This document shows, in pieces, positions 9,521-17,641 of a DNA stretch of 64,000 bases. The number at the start of each line of letters is the position of its first letter. The stretch's first letter is position 1. The translations under genes and the position numbers were made by a program. Below the pieces are notes generated by a model that saw nothing but the letters and a program-made list of their open reading frames with translations, made no database searches and was not told the origin of the DNA. This DNA comes from Paraburkholderia piptadeniae (GTDB lineage: Bacteria > Pseudomonadota > Gammaproteobacteria > Burkholderiales > Burkholderiaceae), in NCBI RefSeq assembly GCF_900007165.1, contig NZ_CYGY02000056.1:62001-126000 (forward strand), read 5' to 3'.

Positions 9521-9709
9521 TCAGCTATCGGAAGCGCTTGTGACTTGATCGACAGACTCTTCGCTGCTCACAGAGGCGGCGTCGGATTCGATGCTGGCGC
9601 GAAAGGACGCCTCGCTTCTGGCGTGACGTTCGAGCAAGGCAAGCAGTTCCGGGCGCAGTCCATCACCACGTTGAGCCGCGAGAGCATGAAGCGCGAGAAA
9701 TGGCAGCAT
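9521..9709 (-). CDS. Small hypothetical protein, 62 residues
   Basis: I do not recognise this protein. It starts MLPFLALHALAAQRGDGLRP, looks mostly helical, and ends in a Ser/Glu/Asp-rich acidic tail without Cys. I accept it because AGGAG lies at the right distance before the ATG at 9709 and codon third positions are GC-rich like the neighbours. It stands alone between a DUF2306 gene and a SnoaL-like gene on the same strand. It has no clear membrane segment beyond a weakly hydrophobic first ten residues. Confidence 0.5.
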   Translation of the reverse strand: MLPFLALHALAAQRGDGLRPELLALLERHARSEASFRASIESDAASVSSEESVDQVTSASDS

Positions 9710-9875
9710 GGTTCAACTCCTGTCAGGAAGGCATGCCAAATTTCCCGCAGCGGACGGACAGACACACTCCGCTTCTTGCTGTCTCATCGAAGCAGCTAAC
9801 GCGCCGCGGCGACGCACTGCGTGGCCTCTATTGCGGCGCTATCGGTCCGCACCGACGACGCCCGGCCACGCGCGT

Positions 9876-10325
9876 TCAAACGGTCTTGATGAGCCCCAGT
9901 TGCGTGAGCGCCGTCACGCCGTCATCGAGGCCGACTTCTTCGACGATCCTGCCGTCCTTCAGACGCAGCACCGTGGTGCCCGTGAAGTGCATCTTGCGGC
10001 CCGATGCCTGCGGCAACGTTCCCGCGAGAAAGTCGCTGAATGCGGGGCCTGTATGCGTGCCGCCCCCTTCCCAACGACCGACGACGAAGTCGCCCTCAGC
10101 GATGAGATCCGCGGCGCCCCAGAAATTGAGGTCCGGGAACGCGTTGCGGAAACCGGTCATGAAGGCCTTGATGTCTTCGCGGCCACGACGCGGCTCGTGC
10201 AGCGAATACTTGAGCAGCATGTCCGGCGCGGCGATCTCGTCGACGACGCTCAGATCGCACTCTTCGCCCCAGAAGCGGGTGAACCAGCGGCCTACGATCG
10301 CCTTGTTGTCATCTTCCTTCGACAT
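9876..10325 (-). CDS. SnoaL-like (NTF2-fold) ester cyclase family protein
   Basis: The 149-residue protein has the NTF2-like layout of SnoaL polyketide cyclases: KAIVGRWFTRFWGEE in helix 1, YSLHEPRRGREDIKAFMTGF, FPDLNFWGAADLIAEGDFV, then the HTGPAF and GRKMHFTGTTVLRLKDGRI strands, ending GLDDGVTALTQLGLI. The start at 10325 has GGAG eight nt upstream; 16 further in-frame codons upstream are not needed. Most family members have no known substrate, and there is no polyketide cluster nearby, so a general role in small-molecule turnover or stress is all that can be said. The gene appears monocistronic. Confidence 0.8.
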   Translation of the reverse strand: MSKEDDNKAIVGRWFTRFWGEECDLSVVDEIAAPDMLLKYSLHEPRRGREDIKAFMTGFRNAFPDLNFWGAADLIAEGDFVVGRWEGGGTHTGPAFSDFLAGTLPQASGRKMHFTGTTVLRLKDGRIVEEVGLDDGVTALTQLGLIKTV

Positions 10326-10527
10326 GTTCGACTCCTTGCTGTGCTTGATTACGGAGAAGCAGGATTGCTTCACCTGGATACGAACATATCGAGCGCCCTA
10401 ACCCGCTGCCATCCGATTCTTGCTGCAACATTCGGTTGCGTTCTTTTGCGGTTCTTGTTCGAATGCGGGTCCGATGGTGCTTCAGAAAACGAAGCGTTGA
10501 CGTCGCAGCGAGATGGTTTGGGCCCAA

Positions 10528-10561
10528 AGTAAAAAGCCAAAGGACGTATGTGTCCTTTGGC
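10528..10561 (-). terminator. Rho-independent terminator of the SDR gene
   Basis: A perfect 10-bp stem, GCCAAAGGAC/GTCCTTTGGC (10536-10545 and 10552-10561), is followed on the minus strand by TTTTTAC. It lies about 100 nt after the stop of the SDR gene that is transcribed leftward. Confidence 0.85.
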
Positions 10562-10659
10562 CTGACAGTGGTTCGATGATCCGCGTGAGATGACCGGTCA
10601 TGCGCGCAGCCCGCCCGGATCGCGATCGATCCGGGCCGTGCCATGCACGGCAATCGCGC

Positions 10660-11406
10660 TCAGCGCATGCCGCCGCTTGCTATCAGATGTTCGCCCGTCA
10701 ACCAGCGTGCGTCGTCGGAGGCAAGGAACACGGCGATCGATGCGATGTCGTCCGGCTGGCCCGCACGGCCAAGTGGAGTCTGGCTGAGCGCCATCGCTTC
10801 GAAATCCGAGCCGACGATGCCGGCGTCGTGTGTCCCTTCCGTGACGACGAAGCCCGGATTGATCGCATTGACGCGAATCTTCCTCGGACCCAACTCGCGC
10901 GCGAGCACGCCCGTGATCGCGTCGACGGCGCCTTTCGTGCCGCTATACACAGCCGTTTCGGGAGGCGTGATGCTGCTGGCCACCGAACTCACGTTGATGA
11001 TGCTCGCGCCTTCGCCGAGATGCTTCACCGCTGCCTGCGTCGTGAGCAGCACGCCGAGCACGTTCGTATTGAACTGCTTGTGGAAATGCTCTTCCGTGAT
11101 CTCTTCGATCGGCGCGAACTCGTAAATGCCTGAATTGTTGACGACGATATCGAGTCGCCCATACGTTTCGATGGCGGCATCGACGATGCCTTGCGCGTCC
11201 GCTGCTTTCGACACATCGCCGCGAACCGCGATCGCCTTGCCGTTTGCGGCGGTGATGCCGGCGACGACGGCATCGGCGGCCGCCTTGCTGCTTGCGTAAT
11301 TCACGACCACGGAAGCGCCCTCTGCCGCCAGCGCTTTCGCGATACCCGCTCCGATACCCTTCGATGCGCCCGTGACCACCGCGACCTTACCTGCGAGCCT
11401 GCTCAT
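10660..11406 (-). CDS. Short-chain dehydrogenase/reductase (SDR), 3-oxoacyl-ACP reductase-like
   Basis: The 248-residue classical SDR has the NAD(P) motif TGASKGIG, the NNSG motif, a catalytic Ser in NVSSVASSI, and the YSGTK active site. It ends with PDDIASIAVFLASDDARW and GEHLIASGG. The residues after the second strand (NYASSK) suggest NADP(H) use, as in FabG-like enzymes, but the substrate is unknown. I chose the ATG at 11406 because GAAGGAGG sits 7 nt upstream; a second in-frame ATG is five codons earlier. It is monocistronic, with a strong terminator downstream. NNSG in place of NNAG is a minor variation. Confidence 0.88.
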   Translation of the reverse strand: MSRLAGKVAVVTGASKGIGAGIAKALAAEGASVVVNYASSKAAADAVVAGITAANGKAIAVRGDVSKAADAQGIVDAAIETYGRLDIVVNNSGIYEFAPIEEITEEHFHKQFNTNVLGVLLTTQAAVKHLGEGASIINVSSVASSITPPETAVYSGTKGAVDAITGVLARELGPRKIRVNAINPGFVVTEGTHDAGIVGSDFEAMALSQTPLGRAGQPDDIASIAVFLASDDARWLTGEHLIASGGMR

Positions 11407-11814
11407 ATCGTCCTCCTTCAAGTTGTGCGATACCTGGCGACAGGACAGACGGTTTCCATAACCGTCCGCCCCGGCGATGGAGCAAATCTAAACACCCCAT
11501 CTCCCGCGATAAAGCGGCTCGAGACGAATTGACTGGCAGGAATCGCCGAACAATCGGCACAGCGTTGATCAAACCGGCAACGCTGATCGGTAGCACAATC
11601 GGCCTGTATTGCGTTTGCCATCGTGGAGAGCGCCATGATCGACCCGGTTGCTTCGAACTCGATGCCGGGCCGTGCGCTTCAGCGTACGCTGCGGCTCGCC
11701 GATACGCCCGTTCCGCTCGCGCCCCAGGTGGAACAGGCGCCATGAGTCGAACACGCGCAGGCTTACGAATCTTCAGTGATCAGTCGCGCGCGATCACATC
11801 CGTCGCGAGAGCTT
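11407..11814. other. Intergenic region with one doubtful 36-codon frame
   Basis: About 400 nt separate the SDR gene from the universal stress protein gene. The SDR promoter must lie near 11407-11550. On the plus strand, 11635-11745 encodes a 36-residue frame starting MIDPVASNSMPGRALQRTLR, with GTGGAGAG just upstream. It has no recognised family, and I do not claim it as a gene. Nothing else was seen. Confidence 0.4.
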
Positions 11815-12285
11815 TCACGCTTCGGCTTCAGTTTCTTCCTCGCTGCCGCGAACGAGCAGCACGGGACACTGCGAGAACCGCACGAAGCGTTCGGCGACGC
11901 TGCCCAGCACGATCCGCTTGACGCCTCTGCGGCCGTGCGTTCCGAGCACGACGACATCGGCGCCGATACGCTCGGCGCAATGTTGCAGCGTCTGTGCGAC
12001 GTCGTCGCTCAGGCGTTCCGTCTCGACGAGTTCGACAGCGCATTCGACATCCGACTGCTTGCACGCCGTCCTGGCACCTTCGAGCGCAGTGGCGCCGTCC
12101 TTGCGCAACGCCTCCGTCAACGAGACGGGATCGTAATAGCCGGCGTAACTGAAGAGCGGCGTCGTATCGACGACATAGACGGCATGCACGGTGCCATGCG
12201 TCAGCGCAGCCATTTTCACCGCCTCCTGCATCGCCTGTTTCGATGTGTGGCTGCCGTCTACGGCAACCAGAATCTTCTTGTACAT
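11815..12285 (-). CDS. Universal stress protein (UspA family)
   Basis: The 156-residue protein begins MYKKILVAVDGSHTSKQAM and has the complete ATP-binding motif GTHGRRGVKRIVLGS (G-x2-G-x9-G-S), followed by VPVLL-like CPVLLVRGS. The core is a standard single Usp fold with a 12-residue acidic tail. AAGGAGG precedes the ATG at 12285. A flavodoxin-like gene and a second Usp of identical length follow upstream on the same strand. Such groups are common in low-oxygen or stress regulons of Burkholderiales, but no regulator site was identified. Confidence 0.92.
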   Translation of the reverse strand: MYKKILVAVDGSHTSKQAMQEAVKMAALTHGTVHAVYVVDTTPLFSYAGYYDPVSLTEALRKDGATALEGARTACKQSDVECAVELVETERLSDDVAQTLQHCAERIGADVVVLGTHGRRGVKRIVLGSVAERFVRFSQCPVLLVRGSEEETEAEA

Positions 12286-12399
12286 CGTGCACCTCCTTGA
12301 TGTGCTCGTGGACGTTGAAAACGTGACTGCCTGTTGATCAAACTGAAGCGACGTGACGCACCGCTCCGACCACTCATTCGGCGCGTTCAAATGCGCGAC

Positions 12400-12927
12400 C
12401 TACATCATCCATTCGGCCTCGTGCAGTTTCGCCAGCTTGTGCCTGATCTTGAGCCCGAATCCTTGCCGCTTCGTGCCATCGACGCGCCGCTGCAAATCGC
12501 GAGCCGTGATCGCGCACGTGGCCAGTGGTGATTTGCCCGCTGCCTTCGCCATCTGCTCCAGCGCGGACTCACTGCCACTCCCGCCCTGCGAGCAGAACAG
12601 CGCGAGATGCCGGATCGTCGCGCCATGTTGCTTCAGCCACGCGAGCGCGGGCGCGCAAGCATGGCTCGCCCACACGGGAGAGCCGACGGCGACGGCATCG
12701 TAGACGGACAGATCGTGTATGGGCGGCATCACCTCGACTTGCCGGCGGCACAGCACATCGATCAGCGAACGCACGTAGCCGCGCGCCCCCGCACGCGCCG
12801 CATGCGCGCCCGGCTCGCGTATCGCTTCGATGTCGGCGCCGAGCTCGAATGCAAGCAACTCCGCGATGCGCCGCGTCGTGCCGCTGCGCGAGTAATACAC
12901 CACGAGGGTCCTGCATTGCGCGGACAT
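12400..12927 (-). CDS. Flavodoxin-like protein
   Basis: The 175-residue protein has the FMN phosphate-binding loop YYSRSGTTRRIAELLA at its start, then VGSPVWASHACAPALAWL and LFCSQGGSGSESALEQM, which match the second and third FMN-contact loops of flavodoxin and menaquinone-dependent oxidoreductases. It probably carries electrons or reduces quinones in the cytoplasm. GGAGAA precedes the ATG. It sits between two universal stress protein genes on the same strand, separated from each by more than 100 nt, so they may be separate units under common control. Confidence 0.82.
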   Translation of the reverse strand: MSAQCRTLVVYYSRSGTTRRIAELLAFELGADIEAIREPGAHAARAGARGYVRSLIDVLCRRQVEVMPPIHDLSVYDAVAVGSPVWASHACAPALAWLKQHGATIRHLALFCSQGGSGSESALEQMAKAAGKSPLATCAITARDLQRRVDGTKRQGFGLKIRHKLAKLHEAEWMM

Positions 12928-13056
12928 GGCGGGTTCTCCATTCAGGCGCCCTCGACGGCGCCATCTGCATTCAGCTTAGGCGCCTTGCCCGATGCCTTCG
13001 TGATCCAGATCAATCGCGTACGCGCAATGCGCTCACGGCCCGCCAACCCGCCCGCT

Positions 13057-13527
13057 TCAGGCCGGCGACGGCGAATGCTCGGAGGAATCGTGGCGCACGA
13101 TCAGCACAGGTATGTCCGTCGCCCGGACCAGCGATTCCGCCACGCTGCCGAGCAGAAAACGCTGCACGCCGCGCCGCCCGTGCGTGCCCATCACGATGAG
13201 ATCGGCTTCGTATTCGTCAGCGACCCGCGCGAGCACGGCGGACACGTTTTCCGCATACGCATCGATGGCCCGCACGCTCCCGCGCACGCCCGCTTCCGCG
13301 AACATCTGCTCCGCTACGCCGAGCGCAGCGGTAGCCGCGTCGTTCGCGAGTCCGGCGGGTCCAGGCTCGGCATTGAGCGGATTCGCTTCAGCGGGCCATT
13401 TGCCGCGATCCAGCACGCACAGCGCCTCGATCGTGCCGCCCGACAGTTGCGCGAGCTTGACGGCTTCGCCGAGCGCGCGTTGTGCGCTCGGACTGCCGTC
13501 GATCGCAACCAGTATCCGTTGATACAT
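13057..13527 (-). CDS. Universal stress protein (UspA family), second copy
   Basis: The 156-residue Usp starts MYQRILVAIDGSPSAQRALG and contains GTHGRRGVQRFLLGS, the ATP-binding G-x2-G-x9-G-S motif, then DIPVLIVRHD. It is clearly a paralogue of the protein at 11815-12285 (same length and motifs) but the middle segment differs, with an Ala/Gly/Pro-rich loop around residue 50-60. The ATG at 13527 has GGGGAG upstream. A longer in-frame extension to 14022 has no binding site and is rejected. Confidence 0.92.
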   Translation of the reverse strand: MYQRILVAIDGSPSAQRALGEAVKLAQLSGGTIEALCVLDRGKWPAEANPLNAEPGPAGLANDAATAALGVAEQMFAEAGVRGSVRAIDAYAENVSAVLARVADEYEADLIVMGTHGRRGVQRFLLGSVAESLVRATDIPVLIVRHDSSEHSPSPA

Positions 13528-14149
13528 GATGAACTCCCCGAAACGCGCACGCCTTGCCCGACATGAGCAATGTCGCCCACGTGCGACGACAGTGTCCCTT
13601 CGGCGACGGAACTCCCGATTGATACAGGCCAACGCCATCCAGACCAGCATACGCTTATCGCGACGGCATGGACTCGCGGGCTGGAGGCGCGAGCGCGTCA
13701 TCCGGCCTGGAGGGCCTGTCGAACCTCCTCTACGCATGTCGTCGTGATGGACGTGCGCCTCGCCGGGGGAAGCAGCCTCGCGCTCATCGAAGCGCTCGCC
13801 CGCGCTCCGTCCTTCCTTACGCGCCTGGCGCCGCGCAATGCGGCGCACCTGCCGTATTTCCCGCTCACGTCCGCCTCGCTTTCGACATCCGATTATCTGA
13901 AGCGCTATGTGTGCTAAAGCGCATCTTGCGCGGGCGAATGCTGGCAACTTCAATCGCATCATGCTGACGTCTGGATGAAGCCAGGCCCCATGCGACGCCT
14001 GGTGGAAGCCCTGATAGTGCAACTACGAGGGCGCAGCATGAAGCGTTTCGGGATGTTTCCGCAGGGAGGCGGAATGCGATCGGGGAGCATAACGGGACAT
14101 TGGCATTGACTTGCGTTTGCCGTGTACGACCACAGGCGAGGTAACAACC
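13528..14149. other. Intergenic region with a possible response regulator remnant
   Basis: About 620 nt separate the Usp gene from the secreted protein gene on the other strand. On the plus strand around 13735-13830 a frame reads VVVMDVRLAGGSSLALIEAL, which resembles the phosphoacceptor region of RegA/ActR-type regulators. The frame loses similarity quickly and has no start or binding site, so this is at best a short decayed remnant. The rest shows nothing beyond presumed promoters. Confidence 0.3.
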
Positions 14150-14830
14150 ATGAGAATCAGGACATTGCTGGGGTCCGCGGCCTTGACCGCGACCCTGGTC
14201 CCGGCGCTGCTGTCCGCTACCGCGTGGGCCGATGGACCGAAGTCGGCCTATGACAATGGAGGCGTCAGCAATGCATCGCTCGATCCGGGCGAAGAGCAGA
14301 TGACCGCCGATGACGAAAACAAGGCGCGCATGAAGGATCTGAGCGATGCCTATCACAACGGCTACAACGCCCGTGCCAAGGAGGACGCCGAGACGTATGC
14401 GTCGCTGAAGGAACAGCTGAAGCAATCGTCGAAAGCCTCGGTGCAGCAGCCTCCGCCGTTGCCGCCCGGCGCGCCCGGTAACGACGCCGCCCAGGTGAGG
14501 CGCGTCAGTCAGCCGCGCGTGGCACAGCAGGCGCTGCAAACCCAGCCAGCGTATGAGGACGAAGCAGCGCCCGTGCAGTACGCGCCCGCGCCACGGCCGC
14601 GCTATCGGCCCGCGCCCATGTATGCCCAGGCGCCCGCCTACGACGAACCCGCCGAAGATCCGGGCACGGTCGTCTTTCAGCCTTATCAGCCGCCTCCGCC
14701 TGTGCAGTACGTACCCGTCTATCAGCCCGTCTATGTAAGTCCGCCTGTCGTGCAGCAGGTCGTGCCCGCCCAGTACGCGGCTACGTGGCCCGTTTATCGG
14801 CCGCGCTATTACGGGTATGGCTGGCGATGA
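14150..14830 (+). CDS. Secreted Pro/Gln/Tyr-rich hypothetical protein
   Basis: The 226-residue protein has a Sec signal peptide (MRIRTLLGSAALTATLVPAL, cleavage near AWA-DGP at about residue 27). Next is a charged, helical segment rich in Asp/Glu/Lys, and then a long low-complexity tail built of Pro, Gln, Tyr and Val (PPPLPPGAPG, VQYVPVYQPVYVSPP). No catalytic family is recognisable. A role in the periplasm or at the envelope is inferred only from the signal peptide. The ATG at 14150 has GCGAGG upstream; 13 earlier in-frame codons are not used. A long inverted repeat follows the stop codon. Confidence 0.75.
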   Translation: MRIRTLLGSAALTATLVPALLSATAWADGPKSAYDNGGVSNASLDPGEEQMTADDENKARMKDLSDAYHNGYNARAKEDAETYASLKEQLKQSSKASVQQPPPLPPGAPGNDAAQVRRVSQPRVAQQALQTQPAYEDEAAPVQYAPAPRPRYRPAPMYAQAPAYDEPAEDPGTVVFQPYQPPPPVQYVPVYQPVYVSPPVVQQVVPAQYAATWPVYRPRYYGYGWR

Positions 14831-14840
14831 AAAGATAGAC

Positions 14841-14878
14841 GCCGAACGCGGCTGGCCGCATCGCCAGCCGCGTTCGGC
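14841..14878. terminator. Long inverted repeat between convergent genes, probable bidirectional terminator
   Basis: A perfect 15-bp stem, GCCGAACGCGGCTGG/CCAGCCGCGTTCGGC, has an 8-nt loop. On the minus strand it is followed by GTCTATCTTTTC; on the plus strand no U-tract is present. It lies 10 nt after one stop codon and 30 nt after the other. Confidence 0.7.
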
Positions 14879-14908
14879 GGACGGACATCAGCCCCGAGGG
14901 GCTCGCGC

Positions 14909-15394
14909 TCACACGGTCATCCCGTGCATCCGGCGTCCGAAATGCGCGCGCTCCGCGCTGTCCATCAGCGCGAGGAACTGCTCGCTGTCCATGTGCACCA
15001 GTTCCTCATGATTGCCCGCCTCGAAGTAGACGTCCGGCTGATGGGCCAGGCTTTCGTCGAGATAGGTTTTCATGCCATAGGCGGCGCATATGGGCGGCAG
15101 CGCGCCGTATTCGCAGTCCTTGAACAGCTCACGCAGATCGATTTCTTTGGCGAGCGAAAGGCGGCGTCCCGTTTTCGACCAAAGCTCGGATAGCCTCACC
15201 GCATAGGTCGACGGCAGCACGGCGGCGATATAGCCTTGCTCGTCTTCGAACAGCACGGTCTTCGCGAGACGATCGCCCGGAATGTGAGCGGCCGCCGCCG
15301 TTTCCATGCTGGAATGGCTGTACGGATGGCGCAGGATTTCGTACTGGGAGCCCTTGTTGCGCAGGCAGTCCTCGAGCGTTGCAGACATTGACAT
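14909..15394 (-). CDS. YbaK/aminoacyl-tRNA deacylase domain protein
   Basis: The 161-residue protein has the YbaK/ProX fold: YEILRHPYSHSSMETAAAAH at the start, the conserved KTVLFEDEQGYIAAVLPS, a DCEYGALPPICAAYGMKTYLD loop and FEAGNHEELVHMDSEQFLAL. The Lys of AKTVLF and the GALPP segment are typical of trans-editing deacylases that hydrolyse mischarged tRNA. Stand-alone members have varied or unknown specificity. The ATG at 15394 has GGAGGTG upstream and a second ATG two codons later. The gene appears monocistronic. Confidence 0.85.
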   Translation of the reverse strand: MSMSATLEDCLRNKGSQYEILRHPYSHSSMETAAAAHIPGDRLAKTVLFEDEQGYIAAVLPSTYAVRLSELWSKTGRRLSLAKEIDLRELFKDCEYGALPPICAAYGMKTYLDESLAHQPDVYFEAGNHEELVHMDSEQFLALMDSAERAHFGRRMHGMTV

Positions 15395-15540
15395 GGCGCA
15401 CCTCCTTTCGAACAAACGGAGAGAGGAAATAGTTCGGCTGCATCCTTCAGGATAGTTCGCTCGCGGGTGAAAAGCAGGTTGGCTTCATCAGCATGATGCG
15501 GGGCTGCATGCCCGGCGCCAGCCGACGCCCGAAACACATT

Positions 15541-15580
15541 GCGTCGCATCGCGTCGCATCGCACCGCACCGCGTCGTGGT
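15541..15580. repeat. Short degenerate tandem repeat
   Basis: Two exact 10-bp units GCGTCGCATC are followed by two diverged copies ending GCGTCGTGGT. It sits just after the cysteine synthase gene (which is transcribed leftward) and may be only a simple-sequence stretch. Confidence 0.6.
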
Positions 15581-15613
15581 GCGTTTTGTCCTCTCGTAGC
15601 GCCGAGGCGCTCA

Positions 15614-16588
15614 TCAACCCGGCGTCAGCCCCTTTTCCTTCAACCATTCGAGATTGAACAGCCGGCTGCGATACAGCTCGCCGCGGTCGCATATCAGCGT
15701 CACGATCGTATGACCCGGCCCCATCTGCCGCGCGAGCGACACGGCCGCCGCAACGTTGATGCCCGTCGATCCGCCGACATACAGCCCTTCCTCGCGCAGC
15801 AACCGGTACACCATCGTCACGCACGACTGATCGTCGATGCGGCACGCGTCGTCGATTGCCGTGCCTTCGAGGTTTGCCGTGACGCGCGACGAGCCGATGC
15901 CCTCGGTGATCGAGTTGCCTTCCACCTTGATTTCCCCCGTCTTCACGAAGCTGTAGAGCCCGCTGCCGTGCGGATCGGCGAGCACGATTCGCACGCCGGG
16001 GCTCTTTTCCTTCAGGAAGCGGCTCACACCGGCGAGCGTGCCGCCCGTGCCCGTCGAGCATACGAACGCATCGACCTTGCCCGCCGTATCGCGCCAGATT
16101 TCCGGCCCCGTCGTCTCGTAGTGCGCCTGCCGGTTCACCACATTGTCAAACTGGTTGGCCCAGATCGCGTTGTCCATTTCCTGCGCGAGACGTCCGGCGA
16201 TCTTCTGATAGTTGTTCGGGTCTTTGTACGGCGCAGCGGGCACGGGCCGCACTTCCGCGCCGAGAACGCGCAAAAGCTCCATTTTCGCGGGCGATTGCGT
16301 ATCGGGAATCACAATCACGCTGCGATAGCCCCGCGCCGCGCAAATGTGCGCGAGGCCGATGCCCGTGTTGCCCGCCGTCCCTTCGACGACCGTGCCGCCG
16401 GGCTTGAGCGCGCCGCGCCGCTCGGCGTCCTGAATGATGTAGAGCGCAGCGCGGTCTTTCACGGAACCGCCCGGATTCAGAAATTCGGCCTTGCCGAGAA
16501 TTTCGCAGCCGGTCTCCTCGCTGAGCGCCGCGAGCCTGATGAGCGGCGTATTGCCGATGCATCCGACGAAACCTTGCAGTACAGCCAT
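15614..16588 (-). CDS. Cysteine synthase-like PLP enzyme (O-acetylserine sulfhydrylase family)
   Basis: The 324-residue beta-family PLP enzyme has GNTPLIRL, the PLP lysine in NPGGSVKDRAA, the phosphate-binding GTAGNTGIGLA, the Asn-bearing CSTGTGGTLAG loop and GSTGINV near the C-terminus. This is the cysteine synthase/cystathionine beta-synthase core without a regulatory domain. It probably makes cysteine from O-acetylserine and sulfide in the cytoplasm. AAGGGG precedes the ATG at 16588. A LysR gene lies 88 nt upstream on the same strand and may control it. Whether it is the main CysK or an isoform with other acceptors cannot be told here. Confidence 0.85.
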   Translation of the reverse strand: MAVLQGFVGCIGNTPLIRLAALSEETGCEILGKAEFLNPGGSVKDRAALYIIQDAERRGALKPGGTVVEGTAGNTGIGLAHICAARGYRSVIVIPDTQSPAKMELLRVLGAEVRPVPAAPYKDPNNYQKIAGRLAQEMDNAIWANQFDNVVNRQAHYETTGPEIWRDTAGKVDAFVCSTGTGGTLAGVSRFLKEKSPGVRIVLADPHGSGLYSFVKTGEIKVEGNSITEGIGSSRVTANLEGTAIDDACRIDDQSCVTMVYRLLREEGLYVGGSTGINVAAAVSLARQMGPGHTIVTLICDRGELYRSRLFNLEWLKEKGLTPG

Positions 16589-16676
16589 GAGCGTCCCCTT
16601 TCGAATCGTCGGCAGCGTGACCTGCCATACGGAAAGAATAGGCGAAGCGCTCGCGAGGTCGTTTCGCCGCAAGCGG

Positions 16677-17525
16677 CTAGATCGTCACCGCATCGCGCAG
16701 GAAGTCCACCAACGCGGACTGCGTAGCATTCATCGTGCCGCCCGCGCTGATCAACGCAAGCTCCGTCGGCGGCAGACGCGGCAAGTCGAAGCACACGCTG
16801 TGCTCGGAAAGAACGGCTGTCGTCGGCAGCACGGTAATGCCCAGACCGGACGCCACCGCAGCCTGAATGCCCGTCAGGCTGTGACTGCCGAACGCCACGC
16901 GCCAGCTGCGCTGCGCCTGATCGAGGCAGCGGATTGCGCGCAGCCGATAGACGCAGCCTTGCGGAAAGAGCGCGAGCGGAATCGGCTCGCCGCCCTCGTC
17001 GGGCACTTCGACCTCGCGGCCGCGCACCCACACCAGCGACTCGGGCCATGACGCAAGACACTGGCCGCTTCCCGGCTCGCGCTTGACGAGCGCGATTTCG
17101 ATCTCGCCGCTCGACAGCTTGCGGTGCAGATCGGCGCTCATGCCCGCGACGGTTTCGAGCCGCGCTTCCGGCCTTTCCCTGACGAAGCCGGAAAGAATCG
17201 ACGCCATACGCTTCGCGTCGAAATCTTCCGGCACGCCGATGCGGATCGGCGTGCGCCACGCGTCGCTCGCGAGCGCGTCCTGTGCTTCCTGCGACAGCGC
17301 GATCAGCCGCCGCGCGTATTGCGCGAGCAGTTCGCCGTGTTCCGTTGCCGTGACCTGGTTGCCCGTGCGGTCTCTCAGAAGCAGCGTGCGGCCCACCATC
17401 TCTTCGAGACGCCGCACCTGCTGGCTGACGGTCGATTGCGTGCGATGCACGCGGTCGCCGGCCCGCGTGAAACTGCCCTCGTCGACGACGCAAACGAGCG
17501 TGTTCAACAGATCGAGATCGAGCAT
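16677..17525 (-). CDS. LysR-family transcriptional regulator
   Basis: The 282-residue protein has an N-terminal winged helix-turn-helix (LLNTLVCVVDEGSFTRAGDR, RTQSTVSQQVRRLEEMVG) and a LysR substrate-binding domain (IRIGVPEDFDAKRMASILSG to the C-terminus). It begins 116 nt from a divergent haloacid dehalogenase-like gene and is followed by the cysteine synthase gene. It therefore probably controls the divergent pair, its own operon, or both. A CCAC-N5-GTGG palindrome in the intergenic space is a candidate site. Confidence 0.88.
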   Translation of the reverse strand: MLDLDLLNTLVCVVDEGSFTRAGDRVHRTQSTVSQQVRRLEEMVGRTLLLRDRTGNQVTATEHGELLAQYARRLIALSQEAQDALASDAWRTPIRIGVPEDFDAKRMASILSGFVRERPEARLETVAGMSADLHRKLSSGEIEIALVKREPGSGQCLASWPESLVWVRGREVEVPDEGGEPIPLALFPQGCVYRLRAIRCLDQAQRSWRVAFGSHSLTGIQAAVASGLGITVLPTTAVLSEHSVCFDLPRLPPTELALISAGGTMNATQSALVDFLRDAVTI

Positions 17526-17549
17526 GGCTGGCGCCTCATATTTACATTT

Positions 17550-17562
17550 CCACTAACTGTGG
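17550..17562. promoter_or_regulatory. Candidate LysR-type binding palindrome
   Basis: CCACTAACTGTGG forms a short dyad (CCAC-N5-GTGG) within an AT-rich stretch between the divergent LysR and dehalogenase-like genes. It fits the usual position of an LTTR recall site. This is inference. Confidence 0.35.
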
Positions 17563-17641
17563 CATTTTAATTTAATTTCCCAATAACGGTCGCGGGACTT
17601 AGCCTGTTGTTCATCTCGACGCCTCAGCAAAGGAACGAATC

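Noticed and set aside
11635-11745. 36-codon plus-strand frame with a GGAG-like site
   Set aside because: It is too short and of unknown family; listed only in the intergenic note.
13570-13917. 115-codon plus-strand frame
   Set aside because: Only about 20 residues resemble a response regulator and there is no binding site; treated as a weak remnant.
15541-15580. Possible terminator or regulatory array at the GCGTCGCATC repeat
   Set aside because: Only two exact copies are present and the stem-loop is weak (5 bp), so I record it only as a repeat.
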